From Flavobacteriaceae bacterium (lineage in GTDB: Bacteria > Bacteroidota > Bacteroidia > Flavobacteriales > Flavobacteriaceae), in the NCBI GenBank assembly GCA_947458575.1, contig CANHBE010000082.1, positions 1 through 10,074 on the forward strand: 10,074 nucleotides of DNA. The letters are read 5' to 3'. How positions within the stretch are numbered: position 1 is the stretch's first letter; each line of letters begins with the position of its first letter. Of this stretch, positions 6,586 through 10,074 are shown piece after piece. The translations under genes were made by a program, and so were the position numbers. A model generated the notes under the pieces. The model did not search any database, was not told where the DNA came from, and saw only the letters and a list, made by a program, of their open reading frames with translations.

Positions 6586-8004
6586 TTACCAACTAATACT
6601 CGCCTTTTTTGAAGTAAAGAAATTTGCAGGACCGCTTGCCCCACTTGCATTGTTGCCGGTTTTCAAACGATAATTCGGCTGATTACCCCAAGATGCCGGG
6701 AAATCGCCAATCTGCATATCTTCTCCTGTATCATTGCTAACAAATGGATTAATAAGCGTTTGCCAGCTTTGAATACGCGGAATACTCTTGGTAGAATCAA
6801 ATAAGTCGTTTGAACTTGAGTTCAATTCTGAAATGTAGTTCTTGTACAAGGTTTGGTACTGCGGAATCGCCAAAATCTTCGTAATTAAAGGTCTTTGTGT
6901 CATATTTCCCCAAGCCAACGGATTTTGAGATCCTGAATTGGAAATAATTTGAGAAGTTCCAAGGGTATTGTCATAATCATACGGAATAAAATAGGCTTTT
7001 CCGTTCGGAGCAAAATAGAAATAAAAATTATTGCCGTTTACCCAATAATCGTCCCACATACCCACAACAACATTCACGGCGTAGGTCCTGAGAAAAAGAG
7101 GAATATCCATTTTTTGTTCAATCCAGGTTTGAAATTCAACTCCCGTTTTTGTATTTAAATCTGAAATAAATTGCATTAACTGTGCTCTCGCCGCAGGCAA
7201 TTCATTTTTTCTCGTTTTCAAATCGTAGGCATAATAAACAGATTGTGCTGGATTGATGCTAACGTTTTCAACGCCGATGCTCTGAGTTGATACAAAGTTG
7301 GCATTGTTCGATCCACTCCAACCGCACTTCCATAGAAAACCAACTCCTGAACCCCAGTTGTTTTGATTTTTTTGAATAAAATCCTCGTCGATGTTTTCAA
7401 CCATCGCATACACGCCGAAGTTGGCAGTTGGGGCGCCACCTTGAACCTTGATATTTAACCGACAATAAGAAGCGCGCGGGGCATTCCAACAACCGAATCT
7501 ACGGAATAAGTCATAGCAATAGATTTCACGGACATAGGCTGCATCATCCTTAAACCATTTTAGGTTCAGTTTGTCAAGTCCCTTAAAACGCTGGTTGTCT
7601 CGGTATTTGGAAAAATCCAAACCAAAATGACAATGGTGCCAATCCGGGTTGGTAGGGTTATGCAGTTCTCCAGTGTTTCCTTCTGGTCTTCGTCTGCTGG
7701 TGTTACCCTTCAATCGCAATCCAACACTGTCAAGCACAGTCGTTCCGGATCTGCTAATGAAGGTAAATTTTGAAACTATTTTTTTGTCATTTGCTGGATT
7801 AAGATCATAGTTCTGCAAAAAAGTATTCCAATTATTTAGCGCAACTTCGATTGAAATAGCCGATACTTCGCGCAAATTAAATATGCTTGATTCAGTAATG
7901 GGAACTGTAGGGCGGTTCTTATTTTCTCCCGGAACAGTAGTAAAATCCGCATTACCGCAGTAGACTAAAAGCAGTATAGGAAGGATTAAAAATATTTTTT
8001 TCAT
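6586..8004 (-). CDS. CotH kinase-like lipoprotein
   Basis: Starting at the ATG at 8002-8004 gives 472 residues with a lipoprotein signal (MKKIFLILPILLLVYCGNAD; lipobox LVYC, acylated Cys16). A TTG at 8022 would only add six residues and would overlap the promoter box. The body matches the CotH kinase family. SVGLRLKGNTSRRRP (about 93-107) corresponds to the family's 'RxRGNxS' segment. This is followed by FKGLDKLNLKWFKDD and VREIYCYDLFRRFG (about 158-171). Then come NFGVYAMVENIDEDFI, and the acidic, Asn-containing core WDDYWVNGNNFYFY (about 317-330) with PYDYDNTLG (about 341-349), where the Asp residues are likely metal and catalytic ligands. B. subtilis CotH is an atypical kinase that phosphorylates coat proteins. 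Here the target is unknown and probably an envelope or secreted protein. All core motifs look intact. The C-terminal about 120 residues, including SWGNQPNYRLKTGN, are typical of Bacteroidota members. It appears monocistronic. Confidence 0.88.
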   Translation of the reverse strand: MKKIFLILPILLLVYCGNADFTTVPGENKNRPTVPITESSIFNLREVSAISIEVALNNWNTFLQNYDLNPANDKKIVSKFTFISRSGTTVLDSVGLRLKGNTSRRRPEGNTGELHNPTNPDWHHCHFGLDFSKYRDNQRFKGLDKLNLKWFKDDAAYVREIYCYDLFRRFGCWNAPRASYCRLNIKVQGGAPTANFGVYAMVENIDEDFIQKNQNNWGSGVGFLWKCGWSGSNNANFVSTQSIGVENVSINPAQSVYYAYDLKTRKNELPAARAQLMQFISDLNTKTGVEFQTWIEQKMDIPLFLRTYAVNVVVGMWDDYWVNGNNFYFYFAPNGKAYFIPYDYDNTLGTSQIISNSGSQNPLAWGNMTQRPLITKILAIPQYQTLYKNYISELNSSSNDLFDSTKSIPRIQSWQTLINPFVSNDTGEDMQIGDFPASWGNQPNYRLKTGNNASGASGPANFFTSKKASISW

Positions 8005-8019
8005 AAAGATAAATTTGCT

Positions 8020-8027
8020 CAAAGATA
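8020..8027 (-). promoter_or_regulatory. -7 box for the CotH-like gene
   Basis: The minus strand reads TATCTTTG, an exact TAnnTTTG match, 15 bases before the ATG at 8004. A TTG is not found at the usual -33 distance; the region there is T-rich only. The predicted leader is very short (about 10 bases). Confidence 0.5.
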
Positions 8028-8287
8028 ATTGAAATCAGAAATAAGAGTATTCTTCTAGTGGCAAAGTTTCATGATAGGGGTTTAATATGTCGTGTAAGCG
8101 GAATGTGTTAGAAATCAACATTATACAGAAAACCTACGATAAGACAGAAAAGAACATGTTGTTTTTTGACCTTTAAATGTTTCTTAATCTTAGTAATTTA
8201 CTTTGGAGATATTTCACCATTGGGACTTGTCTATTAAGAAATGGTTATTATTTTTATTAATTATTTGTTTTTAAAAGAAATTACTAT
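8028..8287. other. Intergenic stretch of about 260 bases with no gene recognised
   Basis: Between the CotH-like gene and the aldehyde dehydrogenase remnant I find only very short frames, the longest being 29 codons from an ATG at 8087, which I do not recognise. The last 60 bases are very A+T-rich. It may hold the old promoter of the decayed gene: TTACTTTG at 8198-8205 is one base off TAnnTTTG, but it has no TTG at the right distance. Confidence 0.5.
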
Positions 8288-8476
8288 ATGAAGTATTCAG
8301 CAATTCAAAATTATATCAACGGTCAATTTGTCTCTTCTTCAACCTTTAGAACCCTGGAGGTCATTTCTCCGATAGATGGTCAATTATTATCAAAAGTTCC
8401 AATGTCATCCTATGAGGATTTAGCTTTGGGAGCCAATATAATACTAGGTATTGTATCAAAGATACTCAAAAAATAA
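8288..8476 (+). pseudogene. Truncated aldehyde dehydrogenase remnant (methylmalonate-semialdehyde dehydrogenase-like N-terminus)
   Basis: This 62-codon frame begins MKYSAIQNYINGQFVSSS and continues TLEVISPIDGQLLSKVPMSS and YEDL, which closely resembles the first 45 or so residues of flavobacterial CoA-acylating methylmalonate-semialdehyde dehydrogenase/aldehyde dehydrogenases (NYINGxFV... EVISPxDGxxLxxVPMSSxxDL). A full-length family member has about 480-500 residues with a catalytic Cys and a Rossmann NAD-binding domain, and all of that is missing. After about position 8423 the sequence changes to an unrelated tail (ALGANIILGIVSKILKK) and stops. I found no aldehyde dehydrogenase continuation in the other plus frames up to 8529, so this is a deletion or partial copy rather than a single frameshift. 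It cannot be an active enzyme. A retained short peptide is possible, but decay is the simpler reading. Confidence 0.75.
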
Positions 8477-8529
8477 GCTTAGTAATGATCGGATATAGTT
8501 CCCCGAATTCCATTAAAATCAAAAAGACA

Positions 8530-10074
8530 TTATCGCTTCAATGAAAAGTGCGATTTGAAAGTTTGCTTTTGGTTGGTATTTGGATCAAAGTAGTCCACCG
8601 TAAACCAATAATCCGTTGAAGGTAGTTCGTAGCCGTTCATCGTACCATCCCAGCCTTTACCGGCAGGACTAATCTGCTTGACAAACTTGCCGTAGCGATC
8701 AAAAATGTAGATGCCGTCTGAAGGCTGATCTTTGAGGTCCCAAATATTCCAAGTATCATTGTAGGTGTCTCCATTTGGCGTAAAGAAATGCGGATAATTT
8801 AGGATAAACAAAGAACCTGATAAGTTTGTACATCCAAAATCATCTTTTACAGTTATGGTATGTAAACCACTTGGCACATTGTAAAAAACATTTGAACTTT
8901 GGAATGCGCCTAAGTCCAATTGATACTGGAATGGACCTGTTCCCGCAGGTGTATTCACAATAATATAAGGATTGTTTTCAAAAGCCTCAGTCACGCTGGT
9001 AGTAAACGAATCGGCAATAATTGACGAGGTTACCGTTCCAAATACTTCACTCGAAATACAACCTGTTATTGTATCGGTTGCAATTACTGAATATTCACCA
9101 GTTTCGGAAACTGCAAGAGTTGCACTATTTTCATTTTGAATCGGGCTGCCGTTAAAAAACCACTGAAAATCATGGGACGAATCATTTAATCCTGCATTAA
9201 ATAAATAGGGTTGAGCCGCATTACCTGTGTTCAATTCAATACAAATCAAGCCGTCAATAAGTGTAGGTCTTGGAAGTGGTTTGACATTGATAAGAACAAA
9301 AGCGGAATTACCAATACATCCATTCAAACTCGGTGTTACGGTGTAAATTGCATTGCCACCATTTTGAGAAGTCAGCGTTTGACTGATTGTATCGCCCGAA
9401 CCATTATTTGCTCCAGATACGCCATTCTGACTAACAGTCCACGTGAAATCAGCTCCTGCTACTGTTGCTATTAGTGGCACATTTGAAGTGTTGGTACTAC
9501 AAATTTGGTTGATACCTGAGTTAGATAATTGAGGTGTTGGATTAACAGTAATTTGTCGGTCGACCGTCGCATTTGGACAGCCTCCGGTTCCGAAAATAGT
9601 ATAGGTTATGTTTGCCGCTCCCTGCGAAATACCCGTTACAACTCCTGTCGCTGGAGTTACAGTTGCAATAGTTGCATCAGAAGAAGACCATGTGCCGCCA
9701 AATACAGTTGATGAAAAACTCCGTGTATTTCCCTGGCAAACTATTTGGATTCCACTAAGTGTTCCATTTACAGGAGGAGCAGTCACAGTAACGATTCGAG
9801 TAGCAGTAACATTGGCGCAACCTCCGGTTCCTACAACAGTGTAAGTCATGGTTGCAGTTCCAGCGCTGAGTCCTGTGATAAGTCCGGTTGCATTGTTGAT
9901 TGTAGCCACAGTATTATCAGAAGATGTCCAAGTTCCACCGGCAACAGTTGAAGAGAAGGTTGTGTTGAGTCCGACACAGATATTTTGATTTCCACTAAGT
10001 GTTCCAGACACAGGCGGAGCAGTCACAGTAACGATTCGAGTAGCAGTAACATTGGCGCAACCTCCGGTTCCTAC
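8530..10074 (-). CDS. T9SS type B secreted repeat protein (Ig-like and SprB-type repeats), C-terminal part
   Basis: The frame is open to the right edge, so the N-terminus and signal peptide lie outside; 514 residues are seen. From the N-side there is an array of Ig-like (BIG2-type) repeats with a period of exactly 80 residues: two complete units plus the end of an earlier one, each with a GTW(T/S)SSD core and two cysteines (IC/VC and GTGGC). A PKD-like region (ADFTWTVSQ..., TVTPSLNGC) follows, then an Ig-like segment (FQWFFNGSPIQ... EYSVIATDT), then a SprB-type repeat (GPFQYQLDLGAFQSSNVFYN and ITVKDDFGCT). The last 88 residues are the type B sorting domain: FFTPNGDTYNDTWNIWDL, IYIFDRYGKFVKQI and GWDGTMNGYELPSTDYWFTV. 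This directs export by T9SS and surface attachment or release, usually with help of a SprF/PorP-like partner, which is not seen here. The role is probably a surface adhesin-like or gliding-associated protein; no enzyme domain lies in the visible part. Confidence 0.93.
   Translation of the reverse strand, partial: VGTGGCANVTATRIVTVTAPPVSGTLSGNQNICVGLNTTFSSTVAGGTWTSSDNTVATINNATGLITGLSAGTATMTYTVVGTGGCANVTATRIVTVTAPPVNGTLSGIQIVCQGNTRSFSSTVFGGTWSSSDATIATVTPATGVVTGISQGAANITYTIFGTGGCPNATVDRQITVNPTPQLSNSGINQICSTNTSNVPLIATVAGADFTWTVSQNGVSGANNGSGDTISQTLTSQNGGNAIYTVTPSLNGCIGNSAFVLINVKPLPRPTLIDGLICIELNTGNAAQPYLFNAGLNDSSHDFQWFFNGSPIQNENSATLAVSETGEYSVIATDTITGCISSEVFGTVTSSIIADSFTTSVTEAFENNPYIIVNTPAGTGPFQYQLDLGAFQSSNVFYNVPSGLHTITVKDDFGCTNLSGSLFILNYPHFFTPNGDTYNDTWNIWDLKDQPSDGIYIFDRYGKFVKQISPAGKGWDGTMNGYELPSTDYWFTVDYFDPNTNQKQTFKSHFSLKR
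9546..10074 (-). repeat. Tandem 240-base repeats coding for Ig-like units
   Basis: The coding sequence repeats with a 240-base period. Positions 9781-9834 and 10021-10074 are identical over 54 bases, and the wider windows 9751-9834 and 9991-10074 differ at four of 84 bases. The remaining part of each unit is far more diverged between 9595-9750 and 9835-9990. The unit encoded at about 9546-9786 and the one at about 9787-10026 are full copies. The identical stretch runs off the right edge, so the array continues. Confidence 0.88.

Noticed and set aside
6555..6610. AGGCGAG ... CTCGCCT inverted repeat followed by a T-run on the plus strand
   Set aside because: The loop would be 37 bases, the right arm lies inside the CotH-like coding end, and no plus-strand gene precedes it, so a terminator role is unlikely.
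8087..8176. 29-codon ORF (MSCKRNVLEINIIQKTYD...) in the gap before the ALDH remnant
   Set aside because: No family resemblance, no promoter at a proper distance, and a length expected by chance in A+T-rich DNA.
9211..9951. Several plus-strand frames of 60-87 codons opposite the T9SS gene
   Set aside because: They overlap the sequence coding for Ig-like repeats, are Ser/Cys/Arg-rich translations of repetitive DNA, and have no family resemblance.

Overview
The window looks like chromosomal DNA from a flavobacterium (Bacteroidota, Flavobacteriaceae, probably Flavobacterium or a close relative). Four things point there: AT-rich DNA with A-rich starts lacking Shine-Dalgarno sites, promoter boxes of the Bacteroidota TAnnTTTG type, an SDR-type threonine dehydrogenase, and a type B sorting domain for the type IX secretion system (T9SS). 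Products were assigned by eye from motifs. No database search was run.

Layout, left to right. Positions 1-943 (minus strand) hold the N-terminal part of the repair helicase Mfd, cut by the window edge, with a lipoprotein gene 5 bases upstream that shares its promoter. From that intergenic region, tdh (L-threonine 3-dehydrogenase) runs the other way. Its tail overlaps by 8 bases the tail of a convergent gene for a secreted NTF2/SnoaL-like protein. Next on the plus strand come a YcbB-type L,D-transpeptidase, a small outer-membrane beta-barrel protein and an AIM24/TIGR00266 protein. The last ends at a hairpin terminator that also suits the convergent gene beyond it. That gene (minus) encodes a 136-residue protein resembling the bacterial eRF1-like 'translational machinery' proteins. 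Then come a CotH-kinase-like lipoprotein (minus), a truncated aldehyde dehydrogenase remnant (plus), and the C-terminal 514 residues of a large repeat-containing T9SS substrate (minus) that continues past the right edge.

Most genes seem to be single transcription units; only the lipoprotein and mfd form a clear operon. The shared theme is the cell envelope: two lipoproteins, a peptidoglycan cross-linking enzyme, a barrel protein, a secreted NTF2-like protein and a T9SS adhesin-like protein. Mfd, Tdh, AIM24 and the eRF1-like protein are cytoplasmic housekeeping or stress functions. I see no defence island, CRISPR array, prophage, intact insertion sequence, rRNA or tRNA. The most notable items are the decayed aldehyde dehydrogenase, the mosaic 240-base repeats of the T9SS protein, the eRF1-like protein and the CotH-like lipoprotein in a lineage that does not form spores.
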